From Aquimarina brevivitae (GTDB taxonomy: Bacteria; Bacteroidota; Bacteroidia; Flavobacteriales; Flavobacteriaceae): DNA of 64,000 nucleotides. A program made the position numbers and the translations under genes. The notes under the pieces were generated by a model, which worked only from the letters and a program-made list of their open reading frames with translations, was not told where the DNA came from and did no database searches. Below are positions 38,473-46,022 of this stretch, one piece after another; position 1 is the stretch's first letter; every line of letters starts with the position of its first letter. Location of the stretch: positions 1,160,208 through 1,224,207 of the forward strand of contig NZ_SGXE01000001.1 of the NCBI RefSeq assembly GCF_004216895.1, read 5' to 3'.

Positions 38473-38655
38473 ATGTTTGAGCATTTTTTTCAATGTCCAT
38501 ACTGTTGGGAGGAAATTTCGATGCTGTTAGATGCGTCGGTTTCATCTCAGCGATATATTGAAGATTGCGAGGTGTGTTGCAATCCCATTGAAATTTTTAC
38601 AAATTTTGAAGATAGAGAACTTGTTGCTTTTGAGGCTAGTAGTATTGAGCAATAA
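38473..38655 (+). CDS. CPXCG motif-containing cysteine-rich protein
   Basis: 60-residue soluble protein with CPYC (Cys8/Cys11) and a second cluster DCEVCC (Cys32, 35, 36) arranged like a small zinc ribbon. The spacing matches the Cys_rich_CPXG family, although the first motif reads CPYCW and not CPxCG. The function of the family is unknown. It lies between the efflux operon and the initiator tRNA, 50 bp after the TolC gene. Confidence 0.82.
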   Translation: MFEHFFQCPYCWEEISMLLDASVSSQRYIEDCEVCCNPIEIFTNFEDRELVAFEASSIEQ

Positions 38656-38673
38656 ATTTAATTGTAAATATAG

Positions 38674-38704
38674 TTTGCAGGAATAAAAAACCATTGTATA
38701 TTTG
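38674..38704 (+). promoter_or_regulatory. Promoter of the initiator tRNA gene
   Basis: TTTG (38674-38677), a 19-nt spacer and TATATTTG (38697-38704): a perfect Bacteroidota vegetative promoter, 11 nt before the mature tRNA. Confidence 0.8.
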
Positions 38705-38715
38705 CAGTCCAATAG

Positions 38716-38788
38716 CGCGGGATAGAGCAGTAGGCAGCTCGTCGGGCTCATAACCCGAAGGTCGCTGGTTCGAGTCCAGCTCCCGCTA
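38716..38788 (+). tRNA. Initiator tRNA-Met (anticodon CAT)
   Basis: All four arms fold: acceptor CGCGGGA with TCCCGCT, D-stem GAGC/GCTC, anticodon stem TCGGG/CCCGA around loop CTCATAA, and T-stem GCTGG/CCAGC with loop TTCGAGT. Two initiator hallmarks are present: position 1 (C) does not pair with position 72 (T), and three consecutive G-C pairs close the anticodon stem. CCA is not encoded. A perfect promoter precedes it and a terminator follows. Confidence 0.96.
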
Positions 38789-38794
38789 CAACAG

Positions 38795-38823
38795 ACCAGA
38801 TACGAAAGTATCTGGTTTTTTTT
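38795..38823 (+). terminator. Terminator of the initiator tRNA gene
   Basis: Perfect 9-bp stem ACCAGATAC / GTATCTGGT with a GAAA tetraloop, followed by a long T-run. Confidence 0.9.
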
Positions 38824-38929
38824 ATGGATGAAAATTTGAAGATTACTTCAGGAATTGAAATCCGTAAAAAAAGCAAGATTTGAATATCAAATCTGGTTTG
38901 TTGTGCAAGCTCACCTTTGTGGTCCAACG

Positions 38930-38966
38930 ACTGAGGTACGAGGGAGTTAATCCAGCTCCCGCTACT
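38930..38966 (+). repeat. Degenerate copy of the 3' end of the tRNA-fMet gene
   Basis: TCCAGCTCCCGCTAC (38951-38965) is an exact 15-bp direct repeat of the T-stem/acceptor end of the tRNA (38775-38789). It is preceded by GGTACGAG, resembling the T-loop region GGTTCGAG, with about 7 extra bases in between. The repeat stands 176 bp after the original, a layout seen at tRNA attachment-site scars or decayed tandem tRNA copies. Confidence 0.7.
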
Positions 38967-38971
38967 AGGTA

Positions 38972-38999
38972 AACTAGTTGTACAAACAACTGGTTTTTT
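38972..38999 (+). terminator. Second terminator-like hairpin after the tRNA-derived repeat
   Basis: AACTAGTTGT / ACAACTGGTT stem (one wobble) with a 4-base loop and six T residues in all. It parallels the terminator that follows the intact tRNA. Confidence 0.65.
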
Positions 39000-39000
39000 C

Positions 39001-39354
39001 ATGATTACAATGCATTAGTTTACTTCCTGAGGTTGATGTTGATAAAAATACATTTGGAGCATCGAAATAGGTAAGTGCTACAGGCCGTATCTGTTCTGGT
39101 CTAAAACTACAGGAACTAGCTAATTATGTTTCTATTACCATTCACTACCATGGTAACGATTAATCTTCAGATCAAGACGTATATATATTTATAAGTTACA
39201 GAAATGGATTCTTCGTATCACAATTTGAGGCTGCTAGCTACATTTACACTTTGAAACATAGCAATCTAAGCACAAATATAAGAGCATACTTTACAGCTTT
39301 AGGTAATTAAAACTCCTTTTAAAAGTGTTGTTGGTATATTAAATTTTAAAAACT
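39001..39354. other. 354-bp stretch without an intact gene; possible decayed reading frame
   Basis: No intact gene is seen here. On the plus strand one frame from 39020 to 39310 reads about 95 codons with just two internal stops (TAG, TAA) and ends in TAA. The translation contains pieces such as KLQELANYVSITIHYHGND, which look protein-like, but I recognise no family. It may be a pseudogene remnant next to the tRNA scar, or chance. Confidence 0.25.
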
Positions 39355-39933
39355 ATGAAAACCCCTTTAATGCTGATTAGCATTCTTCTCTTCTATTCTT
39401 CTTGCAGTATTTTTAGTTTACCATCTATCAGTAATAAGGAGGATATCAATGAATTGGAGACGATCATAACCGAGAATTTAGATAGTGATTTAGATGTTTA
39501 TAGTCTTTATTTCGAGTCAAAAACCTTAACAGGCGGATTGGATCATATTTCCTATGATTATAAGCTAAAAGGCAGTTATTTTCTTGAGTCATTAGACGTT
39601 TCTAGCCAAGTGTTAAGTGATCCTTCAAAAAAATCAAAGTCTGCTTATCAAAATAAAAAAACATTCAAAATAAAAGAGGCTTCTATTACATGTATACCTG
39701 CAATATATGAAGAAGCTTTGCAAGTGTTAAAAGATCATGAACTTTATGATCAGCATAAAGATTATTACCTAGATTCTTGGGTGTTTAGAACGAATAGGAA
39801 AGGCGAGATTTATGCTGATTTTATACTAAACTACTTTATGGATACTTCTCGAGGAGGACGGACTAGTACAACCACTTATGGTCAATATGAGTTTACCATG
39901 AACCCAGATAAATCAATAAAACTTAATTATTAA
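39355..39933 (+). CDS. Lipoprotein of unknown function
   Basis: 192 residues with a signal peptide and lipobox YSSC (Cys17). The mature part is mixed helix and strand. A pattern near the end, a short helix (YEEALQVLKDH) followed by LDSWVFRTNRKGEIYADFILN, resembles a similar stretch in the next gene product. No known family is evident. Its stop is directly followed by the ATG of the next gene (TAAATG), so the two are translationally coupled. A third gene follows after 38 bp and a terminator closes the group, suggesting a lineage-specific operon of surface proteins. Confidence 0.7.
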   Translation: MKTPLMLISILLFYSSCSIFSLPSISNKEDINELETIITENLDSDLDVYSLYFESKTLTGGLDHISYDYKLKGSYFLESLDVSSQVLSDPSKKSKSAYQNKKTFKIKEASITCIPAIYEEALQVLKDHELYDQHKDYYLDSWVFRTNRKGEIYADFILNYFMDTSRGGRTSTTTYGQYEFTMNPDKSIKLNY

Positions 39934-40557
39934 ATGAAAGCTAAATTACACGCTCTACTGTATACAATAAGCTTGCTAACATTCCTAACGAGTTGTTCGG
40001 GTAATAGCGCAACAGCATCAGTTACCAGTCCTGAGGGTATATCGGTTTTAAAAGAAAAACTAAGTGAAACCTTTGATAAAGACAAGCAAATAGACGGTTT
40101 GGTGTTTTTTTCAAACAATAGTACTGTAGATGCTATTGAACAAATTAACATTTCTTTCCCTGAGAACAATAGAAGTACTATGTGGTTTTACAGCTACGCT
40201 ACAGAAAAATTACATAAACCCGAAGCTCAGCAAATACTTCAGCAAATGCCAAAAACCAAAGCACTAGAAGAATTTAATATTGATAAATGCTATACCTATT
40301 TTAAAGAAGCTGTAAAACTAATCGAAAAGGAAACCGATGAATTTTCGAACTACCGCATAGACAGTTATGCGATGAGCGTAAACCCTACCTCAGGTAATAT
40401 AGAACATAGTTTAACACTTAATACAGATAAAAAATCATTAAAGCGTACTTTTTACGGTAAGAAAGTAAACGATCGCCTCTATAGATTTAAGTTTAAAACT
40501 AACGAAGAGGATGTGTTAATTGCTACTGAGGGATTGGATGCCTTTAAAGATGAATAA
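39934..40557 (+). CDS. Lipoprotein of unknown function, possible distant paralogue of the preceding gene
   Basis: 207 residues, signal peptide and lipobox LTSC (Cys21). The central part (YFKEAVKLIEKE, then RIDSYAMSVNPTSGNIEHSLTLN) parallels the helix-strand block near the C-terminus of the preceding protein (LDSWVFRTNRKGEIYADFILN), hinting at a shared fold, as in PepSY-like or other repeat domains. No family could be named with confidence. The gene starts immediately after the upstream stop. Confidence 0.7.
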   Translation: MKAKLHALLYTISLLTFLTSCSGNSATASVTSPEGISVLKEKLSETFDKDKQIDGLVFFSNNSTVDAIEQINISFPENNRSTMWFYSYATEKLHKPEAQQILQQMPKTKALEEFNIDKCYTYFKEAVKLIEKETDEFSNYRIDSYAMSVNPTSGNIEHSLTLNTDKKSLKRTFYGKKVNDRLYRFKFKTNEEDVLIATEGLDAFKDE

Positions 40558-40595
40558 AGAATAAAAGAAATAAACCAGAAATATCACGAGTCAAT

Positions 40596-41045
40596 ATGAA
40601 AATAAAAATTTATAAAGCCTTAGAAAACCCAACAATAGAAGATGTAGAAAGGGTGATAAAAGAAAAGATTGGAGATAAATATACGTATAAATCTACGCGA
40701 AAGGCTGATAGTGTTGCGGGTAAAATATTAAATGGTAATGCACAAAATACAATTATTGTAATCAAAAATGCATACCATAGAATTGTTGTAGCGGTAGAAA
40801 CAGTCAAGGATCCAACTGATGATAACGGACAATATACCACCTTACGATTTAGCACAGCTGAATTAGCAGGTTGGTTACGATTTTTACACAGAGAAGGTGG
40901 CTTGTTAGGCTCTTTTATTATTCGATTAATATATGGAAGTAATGACCCTATCTATGATGAGGTGAGAAATATTGTGAAAGATAATTTTAAAATAGAAGAG
41001 CAAACCTTAGATGTGGGTATAGGAACGCTATTTAATAGAACATAA
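40596..41045 (+). CDS. Conserved-looking hypothetical protein
   Basis: 149 residues, no signal peptide. An N-terminal block (IEDVERVIKEKIGDKYTYK) is followed by strands (NTIIVIKNAYHRIVVAVETV) and an aromatic helix (AELAGWLRFLHREGGLLGSFIIRLIYG) hydrophobic enough to contact a membrane. I do not recognise it. It lies 38 bp after two lipoprotein genes on the same strand and before a terminator, so it is the third gene of that small operon. Confidence 0.6.
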   Translation: MKIKIYKALENPTIEDVERVIKEKIGDKYTYKSTRKADSVAGKILNGNAQNTIIVIKNAYHRIVVAVETVKDPTDDNGQYTTLRFSTAELAGWLRFLHREGGLLGSFIIRLIYGSNDPIYDEVRNIVKDNFKIEEQTLDVGIGTLFNRT

Positions 41046-41101
41046 GTTATCAGGAGTAAAATCCAAATATTAATAAAGCACAATTATTAAAATAATTTCT
41101 G

Positions 41102-41131
41102 AAAAGGCTTAACAGACGTTAGGCCTTTTTT
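41102..41131 (+). terminator. Intrinsic terminator
   Basis: AAGGCTTAAC / GTTAGGCCTT stem with one G-T wobble, a short loop and a T6 run. Confidence 0.8.
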
Positions 41132-41151
41132 AAGGCAATAAGCTTGATCCG

Positions 41152-41159
41152 TATATTTG
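41152..41159 (+). promoter_or_regulatory. -7 element for the DUF6150 gene
   Basis: TATATTTG matches TAnnTTTG; it lies 49 nt before the ATG at 41209. A T-run from the upstream terminator occupies the -33 position. Confidence 0.5.
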
Positions 41160-41208
41160 ACATATAGGTTAGAAAGAGGTATTCTCTTTTTTTATTATAT
41201 TAGTCCAC

Positions 41209-41541
41209 ATGAAAAAGATGTTAACGATACTATTAGTAGTAAGTTCCGTTTGTACCTATGCCCAAAAGGTATTTCCTGTTAAATATCCAAGCCAAGCGGA
41301 TGTTAAAGTATTTGTTGTGGATTATCCCAACCAGGCAGATCTTAACGTGTATAAAGTGGAGTATCAAAGCCAAAGCAATGGTAACAAAGGCTTATGGTAT
41401 GAGGCAAAATATGCCAGTGCTTCGGATAAGAAACTGTATTTTGTAAAGTACGCTAACCAAAGTGATCTCAAAATTTATTATGTAGAGTACCGCAATCAAG
41501 CTGGTTGGCGTAATAAAGCAAAAAAACATCTATTAGAGTAA
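41209..41541 (+). CDS. DUF6150-like secreted repeat protein
   Basis: 110 residues with a signal peptide (MKKMLTILLVVSSVCTYAQ). The mature chain is built from about six imperfect repeats of 12-15 residues with the pattern V-x-Y-x-x-Q-A/S-D-x-K-x-Y/F: KYPSQADVKVF, DYPNQADLNVY, EYQSQSNGNKGLWY, KYASASDKKLYF, KYANQSDLKIYY, EYRNQAGW. Alternating hydrophobic residues predict a beta-solenoid-like or extended strand stack. DUF6150 proteins of this type are found in Bacteroidota and have no known function. It has its own promoter and stands alone before the histidine kinase gene. Confidence 0.75.
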   Translation: MKKMLTILLVVSSVCTYAQKVFPVKYPSQADVKVFVVDYPNQADLNVYKVEYQSQSNGNKGLWYEAKYASASDKKLYFVKYANQSDLKIYYVEYRNQAGWRNKAKKHLLE

Positions 41542-41703
41542 CCAACTAGTACAGAACTAATGGTTAATCAGTAGTAATCTATATTTTTACGGTTAAACCG
41601 TAATTATAATACGTTTTTTTAGTATCTTACGTATACTTATTTTTAATACATTTACGCAAACTAACGCATTCTCACAACTCAACCCTACTAAAATGAATAA
41701 AGA

Positions 41704-44430
41704 ATGCGATCTAATGCTGTTTCTACCTTACACGATTTTGGAAATTATGAAAATTACCTTCAAAGAGAGCTGTATGATTTAGTCAAAGATGATCTTTCCA
41801 TTTTTAATTTTATTCAGGACTCTGCTTTAGATGGTTTATGGATATGGGATTTAGAAAACTCGGATAATGAGTGGATGAGTCCTAAGTTTTGGAACTCTTT
41901 GGGATACAGTAAAGAGGAAGTCCCCCATCGAGCACTATTCTGGCAATCCATTATCAATCAAGATGATTTAAAAGAATCCAAAGAACTACTTAAAAAACAT
42001 ATTGAAGACCCTTCTTATCCGTATGACCACGTAATGCGGTATAAGCATAAGCTAGGGCATATAATTTATTTAAGATGTCGTGGTATGCTCATCCGAGATG
42101 AGGAGGGTGAAGCTATTCGTCTTTTGGGAGCTCATATTGATGTTACCAAATTAGTAAAGACCAAAGATCAGCTCAAAAAACAAGTTGAGCGATACAAGCA
42201 TATAATTGAAGGTACTAACTTAGGTACCTGGGAGTGGAATATCCAAACTGGAGAAGTAGTGTTTAATGAGCAATGGGCAGAGACCATGGGGTATTCATTG
42301 ATTGAATTAAGCCCTATATCAGTAGATACCTGGATGCGAAGTTTACATCCACACGATCTGAGTATATTCAATAAAGCATTAGGTGATCATTTTGAAGGTA
42401 AGAAGGAGTTTATTGACTGCGAAGTTAGGATGCAACATCGCAATGGCTCCTGGGTTTGGGTGCATAATAAAGGAAAAGTAGTGTCTCGATCCGGCACAGG
42501 TGAACCAGAATGGATTATTGGTTCTCACAATATTATTACCAAAAGTAAAGAACAGATCGATATTCAAAAAGTCTTTATTGAAAATGCGCCTAGTGCCATA
42601 GCCATGTTCGATCGAGAGATGAAGTATATAGCACATTCTAAGAAATGGTTGTCTGATTATAATATTAAAAAAGAAAATGTGATTGGTAAATCGCACTATA
42701 AGATTTTTCCTGAGATTGGAGAGGAATGGAAAAAGCTACACCAAAGATGTCTACACGGCGAAGTAATAAAATCAGATGATGATTGTTTTGTACGAGCAGA
42801 TGGCAGCAAGCAGTGGCTGAGCTGGGAGATACGACCTTGGCATGTTTCTTCTGGTGCTATAGGAGGTATTATCATGTTGACCAATGATAAAACGAAACAA
42901 AAAGAAGCCGAATTACGGACTAAAATATCCGAAAAGAAATTTAGGCAGAGTTTTACCAATGCAGCTATTGGTATGGCAATCGTAGGACTGGATGGAGCTT
43001 GGGTGGAAGTAAATTCATCAATATGTGAAATATTGGGGTATAGTGAAGTAGAATTGAGACAACGAACCTTTCAAGAAATTACGCACCCAGATGACCTCGA
43101 TAAGGATTTGAAGTTGGTGCATCAACTATTGGAAAAAGAGATACCCTTCTATCATTTGGAGAAAAGGTATATCAATAAATCAGGTGAGATTATCCATGTA
43201 CATTTATCGGTATCGTTGATACGGGATGAAGAGGAAAAACCATTATATTTTATCTCCCAGCTTAAGGATATCACTGCCAGGGTAAAAGCTCAGAAAAAAC
43301 TCCACGAAACGGTTTATCAATTAGAAGCTATTTTAGACTCCAGCTCGCAAGTAAGTATGATAACAACCGATACAACCGGAATGATAACTAGTTTTAATAG
43401 GGGGGCAGAAAATTTATTGGGGTATCATAAAGAGGAGTTGATAGGTAAACATTCGCCTAAAATAATACACGATGCAAAAGAAGTTACAGCGCGAGCTCAA
43501 GAGCTCTCTGTAGAACTGAATACACCAGTAGATGGTTTTGAGGTCTTTGTAGCTAAGGCAAAAAAAGAAGGACATGAGACAAGAGAGTGGACCTATGTAA
43601 AAAAGGATGGAACTCATTTTCCGGTGCAGTTAACAGTAACTGCTATGAAAGACAATGATGAAATAGTTGGATTTTTGGGTATTGCCGCGGATATTTCTGA
43701 ATTAAAAAGTATTCAGAAAGAAATGAATCAATTGATTGAGGTTACCAGTAACCAAAATGAACGCTTAAAGAATTTTGCACACATCGTTTCGCATAACCTA
43801 AGATCACACGCTAGCAATTTTAGAATGCTAATGGAGCTGTTTAATCTTGAGGATTCAAAAGAACAGTTAATGGAACAATATCAGTTATTAGAAAATGCTT
43901 CATATAATTTAAAAGAAACGGTGGACCATCTAAGTGAAGTGGTTGTAATGAACACTGATGAGGATATTAAATTAGAAGAGTTATCCTTACATCAGTTTGT
44001 AGATAAAACAGTAAAAGGGATGCAGGGCTTGGCAGATCGAGCCAAGGTAACTGTGGATAACTCCGTATCCAAAGACTTAAAAGTAAAGGCGGTACCTGCT
44101 TATTTAGATAGTATAATTCTCAATCTATTAAGTAATGCTCTACGATATCGATCAGAGGACCGAGAAAGTTTTGTTTCATTCCATACACAGCGTCAAAATG
44201 ATTATATCATATTAAACGTAGAGGATAATGGTCTGGGGATTGATCTTAAAAAGCATCAGGCAAAAATATTTGGAATGTATAAAACTTTTCATAAACACGC
44301 AGATTCAAGAGGACTTGGTTTATTTATGACCAAAAATCAAGTTGAGGCTATGGATGGAAAGATTGAAGTAGTAAGTAAAGTGAATGTAGGAACTGTTTTT
44401 AAAGTTTATTTAAAGGATGCAAAAAATTGA
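41704..44430 (+). CDS. Soluble multi-PAS sensor histidine kinase
   Basis: 908 residues without signal peptide or membrane helix, so a cytoplasmic sensor. Five PAS modules can be traced in a row (roughly residues 30-155, 160-285, 290-405, 415-535 and 540-675), several with PAC tails; the first, second and fourth have the W/F-x-x-HPDD style of PAS_3 folds. The kinase follows: H-box SHNLRSH with phospho-acceptor His697, N-box LNLLSNALRYRS, G1 VEDNGLGID, G2 RGLGLFMTKNQVEAMDG. The gene overlaps the response-regulator gene by 14 bp. A similar-looking CheB domain begins at 63500 but is unrelated by position. Confidence 0.94.
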   Translation: MRSNAVSTLHDFGNYENYLQRELYDLVKDDLSIFNFIQDSALDGLWIWDLENSDNEWMSPKFWNSLGYSKEEVPHRALFWQSIINQDDLKESKELLKKHIEDPSYPYDHVMRYKHKLGHIIYLRCRGMLIRDEEGEAIRLLGAHIDVTKLVKTKDQLKKQVERYKHIIEGTNLGTWEWNIQTGEVVFNEQWAETMGYSLIELSPISVDTWMRSLHPHDLSIFNKALGDHFEGKKEFIDCEVRMQHRNGSWVWVHNKGKVVSRSGTGEPEWIIGSHNIITKSKEQIDIQKVFIENAPSAIAMFDREMKYIAHSKKWLSDYNIKKENVIGKSHYKIFPEIGEEWKKLHQRCLHGEVIKSDDDCFVRADGSKQWLSWEIRPWHVSSGAIGGIIMLTNDKTKQKEAELRTKISEKKFRQSFTNAAIGMAIVGLDGAWVEVNSSICEILGYSEVELRQRTFQEITHPDDLDKDLKLVHQLLEKEIPFYHLEKRYINKSGEIIHVHLSVSLIRDEEEKPLYFISQLKDITARVKAQKKLHETVYQLEAILDSSSQVSMITTDTTGMITSFNRGAENLLGYHKEELIGKHSPKIIHDAKEVTARAQELSVELNTPVDGFEVFVAKAKKEGHETREWTYVKKDGTHFPVQLTVTAMKDNDEIVGFLGIAADISELKSIQKEMNQLIEVTSNQNERLKNFAHIVSHNLRSHASNFRMLMELFNLEDSKEQLMEQYQLLENASYNLKETVDHLSEVVVMNTDEDIKLEELSLHQFVDKTVKGMQGLADRAKVTVDNSVSKDLKVKAVPAYLDSIILNLLSNALRYRSEDRESFVSFHTQRQNDYIILNVEDNGLGIDLKKHQAKIFGMYKTFHKHADSRGLGLFMTKNQVEAMDGKIEVVSKVNVGTVFKVYLKDAKN

Positions 44431-44833
44431 TTTAGCGTGTATTATTGATGACGATCCTATTTTTGTATATGGTATACAAAAGATGATCGCGATGGGAGAG
44501 TTTTGTAATAACTTTATGGTCTACAGCAATGGCCAGGAAGCCTTGGATGCACTTACCATTATTATAAAAAATAAAGAAAAGTTGCCCGAGGTAATTTTAT
44601 TGGATCTTAATATGCCAATCCTAGATGGATGGCAGTTTTTGGATGAGTTTACTAAAGTAAAATTAGACGAGAAGATTATGATCTATATTGTTTCATCCTC
44701 AATTGATCCAACAGATGTGCTAAGAGCGAAATCCTATGAAAACGTATCCAATTATGTAGTCAAACCTATAGACTTAGAACAATTGAGGCAATTATTTCAG
44801 AGCGTAAAGGATAGTTTACAAAACAATATGTAA
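44417..44833 (+). CDS. Single-domain response regulator
   Basis: 138-residue receiver domain with no output domain. The acidic pocket IIDDDPIF (Asp12-14 area), the phospho-acceptor LLDLNMPILDGW (Asp63), the switch Ser region (VSSSIDPTD) and the Lys (VVKPID) are all present. It overlaps the multi-PAS kinase gene by 14 bp and is almost certainly its partner. Such RcpA-like regulators usually pass phosphate onward or act by protein contact instead of binding DNA. The downstream target is not in this window. Confidence 0.92.
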   Translation: MQKIDLACIIDDDPIFVYGIQKMIAMGEFCNNFMVYSNGQEALDALTIIIKNKEKLPEVILLDLNMPILDGWQFLDEFTKVKLDEKIMIYIVSSSIDPTDVLRAKSYENVSNYVVKPIDLEQLRQLFQSVKDSLQNNM

Positions 44834-45104
44834 ATCGTAAAGAGGAAAGTTTACTTGTTAGGGTCATTGGTGTATAAAGCAAATTTTTTGAAAGTACCCA
44901 GGGCTATTTTTATTACTTAGATGTAAGCTTTCGCTATGGTAAATAACTGTCAAATAGTGTGTTGTATAACCTCCTATTTATGACTTTAACGTAATTATAA
45001 GACTAAAAACTTGCATAAGTCATTATTGATCTTATATTGAAAGACTGTAATAAGTATAACCGTCAGTACACCTATTTGTACTATTCATAACCTAAAAGAT
45101 CAAA

Positions 45105-45461
45105 ATGGATAAAAAATCTTACCTCGAAAAAGCGATTGCGTGGGCAGAGAAAAAGTCTACAGTTTCCTTGCGAGCTGTAACCTCTGATTACGAAGACCCA
45201 AAGAGTTTCACTAACACTGATACGAAAGAAACGATACGACCTGATTTATCTTTTACGACACACGGCGGTGCTAAGCATTATACTGATGTTGCGCTCAAGG
45301 ATGAAAACCCTCAACGATTAGTAACCCGTTGGAAATTACTAAGTATGATGGCTTCATTGAAGCGTGGTAAATTACATTTATTGGCTCCAAAAGGCCATAA
45401 AAGATTTACAGAACGGTTGGTCAATCGTTATAATATCAATGCTAATATATATTCGCTATAA
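45105..45461 (+). CDS. Hypothetical protein
   Basis: 118 residues, basic (Lys/Arg-rich), no signal peptide. The first 20 residues look helical (KSYLEKAIAWAEKK); the last 65 contain YTDVALKDENPQRLVTRWKL and GKLHLLAPKGHKRFTERLV, with a distribution of Asp, Lys and Arg that could suit a nucleic-acid-binding fold. I recall similar flavobacterial proteins but can name no family. It lies alone, 271 bp after the response regulator and 84 bp before a 57-residue gene. Confidence 0.65.
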   Translation: MDKKSYLEKAIAWAEKKSTVSLRAVTSDYEDPKSFTNTDTKETIRPDLSFTTHGGAKHYTDVALKDENPQRLVTRWKLLSMMASLKRGKLHLLAPKGHKRFTERLVNRYNINANIYSL

Positions 45462-45544
45462 AATCTAATCACAAAAATGCTTTTTGCCTAAATTTATTTG
45501 GGCCAGAGGCATAATGATATAAAAAATTAATTATTAAATAATTT

Positions 45545-45718
45545 ATGGACATTAAACAAACAATTGTACAGCCTAACGGTAGCGTGCGTAAGACAGAAGA
45601 CGCAAAAAAAGTAAAAAAAGAAATTGATTATTGGAAAAAGCAAAGAAATAAAAGAAAGTGTAGGGAGTTTGAGGAAATGTCCTACTGGGAGGTGATGTGT
45701 ACCAACACAGCGCTGTAA
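45545..45718 (+). CDS. Small basic hypothetical protein, 57 residues
   Basis: Complete reading frame from ATG to TAA. It begins MDIKQTIVQPNGSVRK, has a Lys/Arg-rich middle (KKVKKEIDYWKKQRNKRK) likely to be helical, and ends with an aromatic/cysteine tail (MSYWEVMCTNTAL). The leader is AT-rich, as for other genes here. Codon use looks like its neighbours, but I cannot compare it formally. A peptide or nucleic-acid binding role is only suggested by charge. Confidence 0.5.
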   Translation: MDIKQTIVQPNGSVRKTEDAKKVKKEIDYWKKQRNKRKCREFEEMSYWEVMCTNTAL

Positions 45719-45815
45719 AAGTTTTCTGCAATACCTATTGTTAGTTTCGTTAATCTCTGTTAAAGACTTGTCATACTAAGGAGAGATTAATAATTTAACG
45801 TTATAATTTTAAGCA

Positions 45816-45953
45816 ATGGGTATCAAAAAAAAGAAAAATAATCAAGATCGGGCTGTGATAAGCTTCTATGGTAAACTAAAACCGCCAAGAGGAAAGTTTA
45901 AAACAAGAGCTCGAAATATGAAAAAGGCATTACAGAAAAACACTAAAGGTTAA
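45816..45953 (+). CDS. Very small basic protein, 45 residues
   Basis: ATG to TAA frame coding for MGIKKKKNNQDRAV followed by SFYGKLKPPRGKFKTRARNMKK, an extremely basic peptide reminiscent of ribosome-associated small proteins, though not a clear match to any. A 9-bp inverted repeat (TTAATCTCT at 45750-45758, AGAGATTAA at 45782-45790) lies just upstream and a strong terminator overlaps its last codons. Having both a leader structure and a terminator supports it being a real, short transcription unit. Confidence 0.5.
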   Translation: MGIKKKKNNQDRAVISFYGKLKPPRGKFKTRARNMKKALQKNTKG

Positions 45954-45980
45954 AAATAATTTTAATCTCTAGTGTTTTTT
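45936..45980 (+). terminator. Terminator overlapping the stop of the 45-residue gene
   Basis: Long hairpin: AAAAACACTA pairs with TAGTGTTTTT, and the inner arms GGTTAAAA and TTTTAATC continue the stem. It ends in a T-run and begins inside the last codons of the small gene. Confidence 0.75.
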
Positions 45981-46022
45981 TTTAGCATACATTAATGTGA
46001 AGAAATCCTAATCTATATAAAT

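Noticed and set aside
38748..39002. Minus-strand open frame of 84 codons ending in AGAGLEPATFGL
   Set aside because: The C-terminal residues are the antisense translation of the tRNA-fMet acceptor and T-arm, a well-known spurious annotation; the rest crosses the tRNA terminator.
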